Below, piece after piece: positions 17,154 to 24,849 of a stretch of 36,060 bases of DNA; the stretch's first letter is position 1, and every line of letters begins with the position of its first letter. The stretch is taken from NCBI GenBank assembly GCA_013824165.1, contig PNNH01000086.1, positions 1 through 36,060 on the forward strand, written 5' to 3'. Source of the stretch: Methylibium sp. (lineage in GTDB: Bacteria > Pseudomonadota > Gammaproteobacteria > Burkholderiales > Burkholderiaceae_C). A model generated the notes under the pieces. It saw only the letters and a program-made list of their open reading frames with translations, was not told the origin of the DNA and did not search any database. A program made the position numbers and the translations under genes.

Positions 17154-17480
17154 TCAGAACGGGAACTTCATGCCCGGCGGCAGCGGCATGCCGGCGGTCA
17201 GCTTGCCCATCTTTTCCTGGCTGACAGCCTCGGCGCGGCGCACCGCGTCGTTGAAGGCTGCGGCCACCAGATCTTCCAGCATGTCCTTGTCATCGGCCAG
17301 CAGGCTGGGGTCGATGGTGACGCGTTTGACGTCATGCTTGCAGGTCATGGTGACCTTGACCAGGCCCGCGCCCGACTGCCCTTCGACCTCGACATTGCCG
17401 AGCTCGTCCTGCGCCTTCTTCAGGTTGTCCTGCATCGCCTGGGCCTGCTTCATCAGACCTGCGAGTTGACCCTTCATCAT
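17154..17480 (-). CDS. ybaB: YbaB/EbfC nucleoid-associated protein
   Basis: 108 aa from the ATG at 17480, with AGGAG (17489-17493) 8 bases before it; a second ATG follows immediately. The N-terminus is helical ([44 protein letters not shown]), then a three-strand sheet and a C-terminal helix ([28 protein letters not shown]), the typical YbaB tweezer-like dimer. The family binds DNA and is encoded between dnaX and recR in many bacteria, as here. Confidence 0.95.
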   Translation of the reverse strand: MMKGQLAGLMKQAQAMQDNLKKAQDELGNVEVEGQSGAGLVKVTMTCKHDVKRVTIDPSLLADDKDMLEDLVAAAFNDAVRRAEAVSQEKMGKLTAGMPLPPGMKFPF

Positions 17481-17500
17481 CTTGCTATCTCCTGGGAAAT

Positions 17501-19492
17501 TCAGTGGGGTTTGATGGACCCGGGCACGATGCGTGCCGTCTTGAACTGGCTCAGCAGCTGCTGCACCAGCGGGTCCTCGAGAACGATTTGCTCGGCACGC
17601 CGCTGGCGCGCCTGCACTTCCGATTGATCGCGCAGCGCGGGCGAATCCTGCGCCTGGCCGGCTTCCAGCTCCAGCAGCACGGCCGTGCCCAGCAGCTCGG
17701 CCAGGGCGGCCTGTAGCTTGTCCTGCAGCGCAGGCTGGCGCAGTGACTCGCGTTCGACGCGCAGACGCCAGCGTTGCGGATGGGCCTGCTCGTCGGCGGC
17801 AATGCACTCACCCTGCAGCGCCAGTTCGCGCGGCAGCGCCACCAGCTTCAGCTGCTTGACCAGTGCATACCAGCGCTCGCCGAGCGCGGTCGGACGCAGC
17901 ACGACATCCATGCCCGAGGTCGAGGCATAGGCCCCGGCCGGCTCCTGCGCTGCGGCGGCCGAGGTCCCATCGGCCATGAACTCTTCCGGCACGATGCTGC
18001 CATCTTCATCGGCCGGCGGCGCATCCAGCCAGGGCGGCAGGTCGTCGTCGGCCGGCGCCGGCGCGGCTGCCACCGGACGCGGCTTGAGCCGCGCACTGTG
18101 GGTGTCAGCGGGTTTGCCGGCCGAGCTGCGCTGCGCTTGGGGCTGGGCAGTCACGACAGGCGTCGCCGGCAGCGGGGCCACTGGCGCCGGTGCAGCCACT
18201 GCGGCCGGCGCGGGTGCCGGGGCCGGGGCCGGGGTCGGTGCCGAGACGGCGGCTGGCCTGGGCTCCTCGACACGCGCAGCCGGCAACGCCGGTTTGACTG
18301 CCAGGCTGGGTGGCGCCGAGCGCAACAAGGGCGCGCTGGCAGCAGCCGGCACTGCGGCCGGCCGGGGACGCTCTGCCCCCTGGCCTGCCGCACCTTTTGG
18401 GCGGAAAGCCAGCATGCGCAGCAAGACCATCAGCAGGCCCGCGTACTCGTCCGGCGCCAGCGCCAGCTCCTGGCGCCCGTGCAAGGCCATGCTGTACATC
18501 AGCTGGATCTCGTCCGCCGGCAAGTCGCCCGCCAGCCGCAGCGCCTCGGCGCTGTCGGGCTCCTGCGGGTCGAGTGCATTCGGTGCGGCCTGGGCCACCG
18601 CCATCTGCTGCAGCAAGGAGGCCAGGTCTTCCAGCGTGCCACCGGCGGACAGGCCCAGATTGCGCAGCCCATCGGCCTGCGCCACGACCGCCTCGCCGCT
18701 GCCGGCGATCAGGGCCTCGACGATGGCAACCACATGGCCGCGATCCACCGAACCCAGCATCTGGCGCACGCCCGCTTCCTGAAGCTGGCCGGCGCCAAAG
18801 GCAATCGCCTGATCGGTCAAGGAGAGCGCATCGCGCATCGAGCCGCGCGCCGCCCGCGCCAGCAGCCGCAAGGCCCCAGCTTCGGCCGGCACGTTCTCCG
18901 CGGCCAGCACCTGGGTCAGATGCGACAGCACGTTCTGCGGCGCCATCGGCCGCAGATTGAACTGCAGGCAGCGCGACAGCACGGTGACCGGCACCTTCTG
19001 CGGATCCGTGGTCGCCAGCACGAACTTCAGATAGTCCGGCGGCTCCTCCAGCGTCTTGAGCATCGCGTTGAAGGCGGTGTTCGAGAGCATGTGCACTTCG
19101 TCGATCATGTAGACCTTGAAGCGGCCGACCACCGGCTTGTAGACCGCCTGGTCAAGAAGCTGCGAGATTTCCTCGACGCCACGATTCGAGGCCGCGTCGA
19201 GCTCCACGTAGTCGACAAAGCGGCCGGCATCGATGTCGCGGCAGGCCGGGCAGACGCCGCAGGGCGTGGCGGTGATGCCGCCATTGCCGTCGGCCCCGGT
19301 GCAGTTCAGGCTCTTGGCCAGGATGCGCGAGACCGTGGTCTTGCCCACGCCGCGCGTGCCGGTGAACAGGTAGGCGTGATGCAGGCGCTGCTGTGTCAAG
19401 GCATTGGCCAGGGCCTGGACCACATGCTCTTGGCCCACCAGTTCCTCGAAACTGTGGGGGCGGTACTTGCGGGCGAGGACCTGGTAGCTCAT
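17501..19492 (-). CDS. dnaX: DNA polymerase III subunits gamma and tau
   Basis: 663 aa from the ATG at 19492, which matches the usual family start [12 protein letters not shown]; an ATG three codons earlier is also in frame. It is the clamp-loader ATPase. The AAA+ module has Walker A GTRGVGKT (45-52), four zinc cysteines (C64, C78, C81, C84), Walker B MIDEVHML and sensor/arginine-finger region [16 protein letters not shown] long Pro/Ala-rich disordered linker (about 360-500) leads to the tau C-terminal domain, which normally binds the polymerase alpha subunit. A TAGAAT box ends 7 bases before the ATG and no ribosome-binding site is seen. No slippery heptamer for gamma production was recognised, but it was not searched exhaustively. 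Confidence 0.96.
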   Translation of the reverse strand: MSYQVLARKYRPHSFEELVGQEHVVQALANALTQQRLHHAYLFTGTRGVGKTTVSRILAKSLNCTGADGNGGITATPCGVCPACRDIDAGRFVDYVELDAASNRGVEEISQLLDQAVYKPVVGRFKVYMIDEVHMLSNTAFNAMLKTLEEPPDYLKFVLATTDPQKVPVTVLSRCLQFNLRPMAPQNVLSHLTQVLAAENVPAEAGALRLLARAARGSMRDALSLTDQAIAFGAGQLQEAGVRQMLGSVDRGHVVAIVEALIAGSGEAVVAQADGLRNLGLSAGGTLEDLASLLQQMAVAQAAPNALDPQEPDSAEALRLAGDLPADEIQLMYSMALHGRQELALAPDEYAGLLMVLLRMLAFRPKGAAGQGAERPRPAAVPAAASAPLLRSAPPSLAVKPALPAARVEEPRPAAVSAPTPAPAPAPAPAAVAAPAPVAPLPATPVVTAQPQAQRSSAGKPADTHSARLKPRPVAAAPAPADDDLPPWLDAPPADEDGSIVPEEFMADGTSAAAAQEPAGAYASTSGMDVVLRPTALGERWYALVKQLKLVALPRELALQGECIAADEQAHPQRWRLRVERESLRQPALQDKLQAALAELLGTAVLLELEAGQAQDSPALRDQSEVQARQRRAEQIVLEDPLVQQLLSQFKTARIVPGSIKPH

Positions 19493-19499
19493 GGGCGCC

Positions 19500-19532
19500 A
19501 TTCTATGTAAGGAGCAGGCCCAGTCCTGTCAG
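19500..19532 (-). promoter_or_regulatory. Candidate dnaX promoter with no leader
   Basis: CTGACA (19532-19527) resembles a -35 box. TACATA (19509-19504) follows with a 17-base spacer, and the overlapping TAGAAT (19505-19500) is a better -10 match. Either choice puts the transcription start within a few bases of the ATG at 19492, so the mRNA would be leaderless or nearly so. Confidence 0.45.
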
Positions 19533-19541
19533 CGGGGAAGC

Positions 19542-20543
19542 TTATATGAATGCCTCGCCGTAGATGCCGACTGCGGGCGCGGCATCGCCCACCTTCACCT
19601 GGCCGCGGTACATGCCTTCGGTGTTGAAAGGCAGGCAGACCTCGCCCTTGGCCGAGACCGCGATCAGCCCGCCGCGGCCGCCGAGGCGCGGCAGCTTTTC
19701 AATCACCACGCGGCGGCAGGCCTCGTGCAGATCCAGGCCCGCATACTCGATCAGGGCCGACACATCGTGCGCCGCACAGGCGCGGATGAAGGCCTCGCCA
19801 GTGCCGGTGCAGGAGATAGCCACGGTCGCATCATTGGCATAGCAACCGGCGCCAACGATGGGCGAATCACCCACCCGGCCAGGCTGCTTGTTGGTCATGC
19901 CGCCTGTAGAGGTGGCGGCGGCCAGATGGCCGCGTGCATCCAGCGCCACCGCGCCGACGGTGCCGAATTTTGTGCCCTCATCGATCGGACCGCTGTCTTG
20001 CCCGGCCTGGGTCTGCCCGTCATGATCCAGCAGCTGGCCAGAAGCGGTCTGCTGCGCCATCTGCAACTGCGCCAGGCGCTCGGGCGTGCCGAACCAGTCG
20101 GACGCCACCATCTCCAGCCCATGCGCGCGCGCCAGTTCGTCGGCTGCAGCACCCATGAACATCAGATGCGGGCTGTGTTGCATCACGAGGCGCGCCAGCA
20201 GCACCGGGTTGCGGGTGCGGCTGACGCCAGCCACCGCGCCGGCCTGCAGGTCGTGCCCATCCATCACGCAGGCATCGAGCTCATGACGAGCCGCCGCGGT
20301 GTAGACCGCGCCCTTGCCCGCATTGAAGAGCTCGCATTCCTCCAGGCGGCGCACCGCTTCGACCACCACATCCAGGGCCGAGTCACCAGCGGCCAGCTGG
20401 GCTTGGCCATGCAGAAGGATGGCTTCGAGCGCCTGGCGGTAGCGCTGTTCCTTGTCCGCGCTCATCGCGCCGCGCAGCAGCGTGCCCGCGCCGCCATGGA
20501 TGGCCAGCACAGGGGTCGGTCGGACGTTCACCTTGTCATTCAT
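19542..20543 (-). CDS. iaaA: Isoaspartyl peptidase/L-asparaginase, Ntn-hydrolase (peptidase family T2)
   Basis: 333 aa from the ATG at 20543 (MNDKVNVRPTPVLAIHGGAG); the longer open frame lacks protein-like sequence and overlaps the divergent gene. The precursor autocleaves before T195 (GTKFG|TVGAVALD), giving alpha and beta subunits, with T195 as nucleophile. Other family marks are HGGAG (16-20), NAGKGAV, GDSPIVGAGCYAN and STGTGE-like SCTGTGEAFIR. It removes beta-aspartyl residues from isopeptides and has asparaginase activity. It is divergent from the PurM-like gene, with starts 127 bases apart. No ribosome-binding site is obvious. Confidence 0.95.
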   Translation of the reverse strand: MNDKVNVRPTPVLAIHGGAGTLLRGAMSADKEQRYRQALEAILLHGQAQLAAGDSALDVVVEAVRRLEECELFNAGKGAVYTAAARHELDACVMDGHDLQAGAVAGVSRTRNPVLLARLVMQHSPHLMFMGAAADELARAHGLEMVASDWFGTPERLAQLQMAQQTASGQLLDHDGQTQAGQDSGPIDEGTKFGTVGAVALDARGHLAAATSTGGMTNKQPGRVGDSPIVGAGCYANDATVAISCTGTGEAFIRACAAHDVSALIEYAGLDLHEACRRVVIEKLPRLGGRGGLIAVSAKGEVCLPFNTEGMYRGQVKVGDAAPAVGIYGEAFI

Positions 20544-20657
20544 GAAAATCCAGCTCTCGGCTGCGAAGCAATGCGGCGGATTCTTGCACCAGCGGGGCGC
20601 TGCAACGCGGCGCGACAGGATCGATGCGGCGCTGGCGGCAGGCGCCGGACCATCGTC

Positions 20658-20663
20658 GATAAT
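20658..20663 (+). promoter_or_regulatory. -10-like box directly before the PurM-like gene
   Basis: GATAAT ends 7 bases before the ATG at 20671, which suggests a leaderless transcript. The -35 region is weak. Confidence 0.45.
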
Positions 20664-20670
20664 CCCGGCC

Positions 20671-21795
20671 ATGAGCACGCATGCCCCCTCCTCACCCGAC
20701 ACCCTCAGCTATGAACAAGCGGGGGTCAACTACGACCTGATCGATCCATTGAAGATCGCGGCGCAGCGCTCTGCAGCGGCCACCGGCGCCCACCTGGGCG
20801 GTCATGGCTTCTCCGAAGTGCTGGCCTCGCGTGGCGAATCAGCCTATGTGGTGGATGTAGGCCCGTTCTACCTGGCCTCCATCGTCGAATGCCTGGGCAC
20901 CAAGACCCTGGTGGCCGACGAGATGAGCAAGCTCACCGGCAAGAGTTTTTATGCCGGCATCGCGCAGGACACCATCGCGATGGCGATCAATGACCTGATC
21001 ACCGTCGGCGCCACACCCTTGGTGGTCCAGGCCTACTGGGCCGCCGGCGGCTCGGACTGGTTCGGCGACAAGCTGCGCGCGCAGGCCCTGGTCGAGGGCT
21101 GGAAGAAGGCCTGCGACACCTGCCAGGTGGCCTGGGGCGGTGGCGAGACGCCGGCGCTGGCGGGCATCGTCGAAGAAGGTCGCATCGACCTGGCGGCCTC
21201 CTGCACCGGCCTGATCAACCCCAAGACGCGCCTGTCTGTGGGCGATCAGCTGGGTGCGGGCGACGCCATCGTGCTGCTGGCCTCCAGCGGTATCCACGCC
21301 AACGGCCTGTCGCTGGCGCGCAAGCTGGTCGAACGCCTGCCGCAGGGCTACCTGACCGAGATCGAACCTGGCCTGACTTATGGCGAGGCGCTGCTGGCGC
21401 CCACCGTGCTGTATTCGCCGGTGACCGAAGCCCTGTTCAAGGCCGGCATCCAGCCGCACTACTGCGCCAACATCACCGGCCACGGCTGGCGCAAGCTGCT
21501 GCGCCATCCGGGCCAGTTCACCTACCGCATCCACACCGTGCCGCCAGTCACGCCGGTGCTGAAGTTCATGCAGGAGCATGCCAAGCAGGACGACCGCGAA
21601 GCCTATTCGACACTGAACATGGGCGCCGGCTTCGCGATTTTCGTCAAGGCGGAAGACGCCGCTCGCACGGTCGAAGTGGCCAAGGCCTGCGGAATCGACG
21701 CTTGGCTGGCTGGCGCCTTGGAAGCCGGCCCTAAGCAGTTGCTGATCGAACCCCTGGACATCCGTTTCAGCGACGACGATCTGCAGCTGCGCTGA
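20671..21795 (+). CDS. Divergent PurM/AIR-synthase-family protein
   Basis: 374 aa. The overall plan is that of PurM (aminoimidazole ribonucleotide synthase, purine pathway): LSYEQAGVNYDLIDPLK, DTIAMAINDLITVGATPLVVQAYW, ACDTCQVAWGGGETPALAG, LLASSGIHANGLSLARKL, ANITGHGWRKLL and STLNMGAGFAIF align in order with the canonical motifs. Several signature residues differ: the GTDGVGTK loop is ECLGTKT, lacking its aspartate; VGGETAEMPG is GGGETPALAG; and TGGG is TGHG. It may be a PurM paralogue with another substrate, or an unusually diverged AIR synthase. It shares its strand with the SirB-like gene 57 bases downstream. A GATAAT box lies just before the ATG and no ribosome-binding site is seen. Confidence 0.8.
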   Translation: MSTHAPSSPDTLSYEQAGVNYDLIDPLKIAAQRSAAATGAHLGGHGFSEVLASRGESAYVVDVGPFYLASIVECLGTKTLVADEMSKLTGKSFYAGIAQDTIAMAINDLITVGATPLVVQAYWAAGGSDWFGDKLRAQALVEGWKKACDTCQVAWGGGETPALAGIVEEGRIDLAASCTGLINPKTRLSVGDQLGAGDAIVLLASSGIHANGLSLARKLVERLPQGYLTEIEPGLTYGEALLAPTVLYSPVTEALFKAGIQPHYCANITGHGWRKLLRHPGQFTYRIHTVPPVTPVLKFMQEHAKQDDREAYSTLNMGAGFAIFVKAEDAARTVEVAKACGIDAWLAGALEAGPKQLLIEPLDIRFSDDDLQLR

Positions 21796-21852
21796 GCAGA
21801 CCCGCAACCCGATGGAGCCGGCCGTGCGAGCCGGCCGCGCAGGAGGCGCAGG

Positions 21853-22230
21853 ATGGACTGGTTCTACTCGCAGATGCTGCAGATGCACGCGCTGCTGGCC
21901 TGGTTCAGCGTGCTGTTCTTTGTCGTGCGCGGTCTGGCCGCGCTCTTCGACGCCGAATGGCGCATGGACGGCCGTGTGCTGACGCTTGCATTCGGTGCCT
22001 ACACGCTGCTGGCCGTCAGCGGCCTGAGCCTGTGGTCACTTTTGCAGCACAACCCGATGCGCGACAACTGGCTGGCCGCCAAGCTCATCGCGCTGGTCGT
22101 CTACGGCGTGTGCGCGCACTGGGCGGTGGGCACCGGCCGCTTACGTGCAGTCGGCTATGTGCTGGGTCTGCTGATGCTGGCTTATGTGATGGGCCTGTCA
22201 ATGACGCGTCAGGTCCTGCTCGGGCTCTAA
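21853..22230 (+). CDS. SirB-family integral membrane protein
   Basis: 125 aa with AGGAGG (21841-21846) 6 bases before the ATG. Four hydrophobic helices are evident: about 11-30 (HALLAWFSVLFFVVRGLAAL), 44-62 (LAFGAYTLLAVSGLSLWSLL), 74-90 (AAKLIALVVYGVCAHWAVG) and 99-118 (AVGYVLGLLMLAYVMGLSM). Spacing and the HxxxA-type first helix fit the SirB/invasion-regulator family (PF04247), whose function is unknown. It follows the PurM-like gene closely and may be co-transcribed. The SRP RNA gene begins about 40 bases after its stop. Confidence 0.82.
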   Translation: MDWFYSQMLQMHALLAWFSVLFFVVRGLAALFDAEWRMDGRVLTLAFGAYTLLAVSGLSLWSLLQHNPMRDNWLAAKLIALVVYGVCAHWAVGTGRLRAVGYVLGLLMLAYVMGLSMTRQVLLGL

Positions 22231-22258
22231 GATGGGGCGGCGCCCGCCGCCGCTCGGC

Positions 22259-22264
22259 TACAAT
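22259..22264 (+). promoter_or_regulatory. -10 box of the SRP RNA gene
   Basis: TACAAT in the context CGGCTACAATCC ends 7 bases before the first base of the closing stem of the SRP RNA (22272), the expected distance to a transcription start. Confidence 0.6.
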
Positions 22265-22271
22265 CCATTCT

Positions 22272-22366
22272 GACGGGCCTCCTCGCATGGAAGCGCGGCC
22301 AACCGGGTCAGGTGGGGAACCAAGCAGCCCTAGCCGTTGTGACCAGTGCCGGGGGTAAGGCTCGTC
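22272..22366 (+). ncRNA. ffs: Signal recognition particle RNA (4.5S-type, small bacterial SRP RNA)
   Basis: About 95 nt. The conserved domain IV core is present: GGGTCAGG, then GGGGAACC, then AAGCAGCCC (22305-22330), the Ffh-binding tetraloop and symmetric-loop region. The ends pair perfectly over 9 bp (GACGGGCCT at 22272-22280 with AGGCTCGTC at 22358-22366, one G-U). The conserved GTGCCGGGGGTAAGG lies near the 3' end. The RNA assembles with Ffh to target membrane proteins to the Sec machinery. The exact 5' and 3' ends are inferred from the -10 box and the closing stem; a C-rich stretch follows and no T-run terminator is clear. Confidence 0.93.
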
Positions 22367-22394
22367 AACCCCCCTCTTCCCTGCGGCTGAACGC

Positions 22395-24827
22395 TCAGCC
22401 GGCCTGCCTGAAGGCCATCACGGCCTGATTGCGCAGCGTGCGCAGCAGCGACAACTCCTTTTCGCCCAGATCGATGCTGCCGGCTCTGGCCTTGTCGGCA
22501 TAGATCATCGCGAACGGCGTTCCCTTCAGCGACATCGGCAGGATCAGGAAACTGGGCGCCTTGGGCGCGCCCAGGAACCAGGCTGGCAGACGGTCGGCGA
22601 TCTTTGCATCGGACGCATCGGCAATCAGGGTGTCCACACCTTTCTGGCAGACCGCTGCAAACAGGTCGAGCGGCTCGCCTGCCGGCTGACGCAGCGGCAC
22701 ACGGAACAGCGGCACCAGGGCCTCGACGCCCTCGCCCAAGCCGAAGCGGCCGGTCAGGGTCTCGGTCTTCGGGTCGCGCAGGCAGAAGACCACCCGACGA
22801 AAACCCAGGCCGCGGTAAATCGTCTCCAGGATCATGCGCATGATCTCGTTGAGCTTGAAGTTCTCAACCATCACATCGGTGATGTCCTGAATGCCGGCGG
22901 CCAGGGTCTGGACGGCCTGCTCGGGTGTAGGGCCGACCTCGGTCAGACCTTGCGTGGGCTCCGTAAACAGCGTGGCCTGCAACTCGTGCGGCGACAGGCT
23001 GTCGTCCGTGCTCGGCTGCAAAGGCGCCAGCAGCCGCTGCGCATGTGAATTCTTGGCAATGCGAATGTCCATGGCCTGCGCCACTTCAGCCAGCCGCTGG
23101 CGCGCCTGATCGGCCGCGAGCTCGAAACGCTCGACCGGCACGTCTAGCGCCCGGGAGTAGCGCTGGGCCATGGCCTTGAGCCTGCCATGCGCTTCCGACG
23201 GTTCGCTCTGCAGGATCACATCGGTCATCTCGTTCGCGGCACGCGCCAGCCAGCGCTGCCGCTCGACAGGACTGCCCAGCATGCGGGTCGGCGGCTCACC
23301 GCTGGGGCGACGCATGCTGCTTTGCAGCGCCTCCGGCAACCCCCACTGCTTGGCCACACCCAGCCCGAGCTGCTCGTAACTCAGCCCCAACACCTGCACC
23401 GAGGCTGCAGCCTCGCTCACCGGCGGCTTGGCGCGCTCGACCTTGCGTTCGCTGCTCATCAAGCGGCGCACCTGCTGCGCTTCTTCGGGAAAGTAGAACT
23501 CGGTCAGCAGGCGGCCGAGATTCTGGAACATCGCGGCGAGAAAACTCTCCTCGCCGTCGCGGGCGCTGGCTGAGAGTTCGCGTCCCAGGGCCCCAGCCAT
23601 CTGCGAGCGCAGGAACTCCTCACGCAGCTGCTGCGCATGCGCACGGTTTTCCATGCGCTCCAGCAGGATCAGCGACAAGGCCAGATTGCGGATGCCGGCA
23701 AAGCCGATCAGCGCTGCGGCACGCGACACGGTGCTGATGCCACCCCCACCCGCATGCCGGTAATGCGCGGTATTGACCAGGCGCAGCAGCTTGTGGGTCA
23801 GCGCGACATCCTTCAGGATTTCATTGGACAGGCTGTTCAGGCTCTCGGTGTCGGACTGAGTCAGGCGCTGGATGCGCGCCACAGCGTCGGACATCGCGGG
23901 GAAGTCGCTGCGCAGGCGCATGCGGCGCAGCAGAAACTCCAGCGCCACCCCGTCCACCACCTCGGCGCCTGGCTCCAACTCGGGATGCAACCACTCGGCC
24001 AGCGCATCGTGAAAGGCGCGCGCGCTGGGCCAGCGCTGTTCGATGTCGCGCGCCAGACCGCGCATCACGATCGCACGCAGCTTGTCGTCAACCTCAGCGT
24101 CCAGGCCGGGCGGCAGGGTCAGGTCTCGCTCAGCCGCGCGGCGCACCGCGCGCCAGGGATCGGTATCGTGATTCAGGCGATGGCCGGACAGCATCTCGCC
24201 CAGCAACACGGCCGCCGCGAACACATCCATCTGCGGGCAGGGCGCCTCCCCGCGCGCCGCCTCGGGCGAGATGTAGCCCGGCGTGCCGACGATGCGCCGG
24301 GCCGGCTCGCCCGTGCTGGCTGACTCACTGATGCGCGCCGCGATGCCGAAGTCCATCACATGCGGGCGGCCCTTGGCGTCCAGCAGGATGTTGCTCGGCT
24401 TGAGGTCGCGATGCACCACGCCTGCAGCATGCGCGGCCTGCAAGCCGTCCAGCACGCCCAGCATCAGGTCGACGGCCGCCTTGGTCGACATCGGCGGGCC
24501 GCTGCGCAGCCGCATGGCGAGCGTCGGCCCGTCGACATACTCGAACACCATATAGGCTTGGCCGTCCTGCAGATCGGCCTCGAACACCGGCACGATGTTC
24601 GGATGCGTCAGACGGCTGACAGCGCGCGCTTCGTGCAAGCCGCTGTCGATGCGGTCTGCGTCGACATCGGCATGCAGCACCTTCACCGCGACCTCCCGGT
24701 CCAGGCGCGGGTCGTGGGCCAGCCAGACCGTGGCCTGGGCTCCTTCGCCCAATTTGCGCAGCAGCAGGAAACGGCCCAGCTCAGGAGTGGGGGCGGCGCC
24801 GGACGGGGAAGCTGCGATGGTGGACAT
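22395..24827 (-). CDS. Serine/threonine protein kinase with HDOD and GAF domains
   Basis: 810 aa. The N-terminal Hanks-type kinase (19-280) is complete: glycine loop GEGAQATV (27-34), K49, E66, HRDLKPSN (139-146), DFG (159-161), SPE (187-189) and D201. Next comes an HDOD domain (about 295-495; LLRLVNTAHYRHAGGGGISTVSRAAALIGFAGIRNLALS, FQNLGRLLTEFYFPEEAQQVRRLM). A linker leads to a GAF-like C-terminal domain (about 635-805; IYRGLGFRRVVFCLRDPKT, SFLILPMSLKGTPFAMIYAD). There is no transmembrane segment, so it is likely cytoplasmic. HDOD domains are catalytically inactive relatives of HD domains used in signalling; GAF domains bind small ligands. It lies 22 bases after the pseudokinase-HDOD gene, in one operon, and appears to be its paralogue. 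Substrates and signal are unknown. Confidence 0.92.
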   Translation of the reverse strand: MSTIAASPSGAAPTPELGRFLLLRKLGEGAQATVWLAHDPRLDREVAVKVLHADVDADRIDSGLHEARAVSRLTHPNIVPVFEADLQDGQAYMVFEYVDGPTLAMRLRSGPPMSTKAAVDLMLGVLDGLQAAHAAGVVHRDLKPSNILLDAKGRPHVMDFGIAARISESASTGEPARRIVGTPGYISPEAARGEAPCPQMDVFAAAVLLGEMLSGHRLNHDTDPWRAVRRAAERDLTLPPGLDAEVDDKLRAIVMRGLARDIEQRWPSARAFHDALAEWLHPELEPGAEVVDGVALEFLLRRMRLRSDFPAMSDAVARIQRLTQSDTESLNSLSNEILKDVALTHKLLRLVNTAHYRHAGGGGISTVSRAAALIGFAGIRNLALSLILLERMENRAHAQQLREEFLRSQMAGALGRELSASARDGEESFLAAMFQNLGRLLTEFYFPEEAQQVRRLMSSERKVERAKPPVSEAAASVQVLGLSYEQLGLGVAKQWGLPEALQSSMRRPSGEPPTRMLGSPVERQRWLARAANEMTDVILQSEPSEAHGRLKAMAQRYSRALDVPVERFELAADQARQRLAEVAQAMDIRIAKNSHAQRLLAPLQPSTDDSLSPHELQATLFTEPTQGLTEVGPTPEQAVQTLAAGIQDITDVMVENFKLNEIMRMILETIYRGLGFRRVVFCLRDPKTETLTGRFGLGEGVEALVPLFRVPLRQPAGEPLDLFAAVCQKGVDTLIADASDAKIADRLPAWFLGAPKAPSFLILPMSLKGTPFAMIYADKARAGSIDLGEKELSLLRTLRNQAVMAFRQAG

Positions 24828-24849
24828 GGTCTAAGCGCGGACGAACTTG

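Noticed and set aside
18151-18393. Pro/Ala-rich coding region of dnaX as a tandem repeat
   Set aside because: The sequence is a low-complexity protein linker typical of tau, without a repeated DNA unit.
17774-19510. 578-codon open frame on the plus strand
   Set aside because: It is antisense to dnaX, with no protein-like motifs.
22384-22401. Hairpin as terminator of the SRP RNA
   Set aside because: CGGCTGA-ACGC-TCAGCCG is a good stem, but it has no T-run and includes the stop codon of the convergent kinase gene, so its role is not supported.
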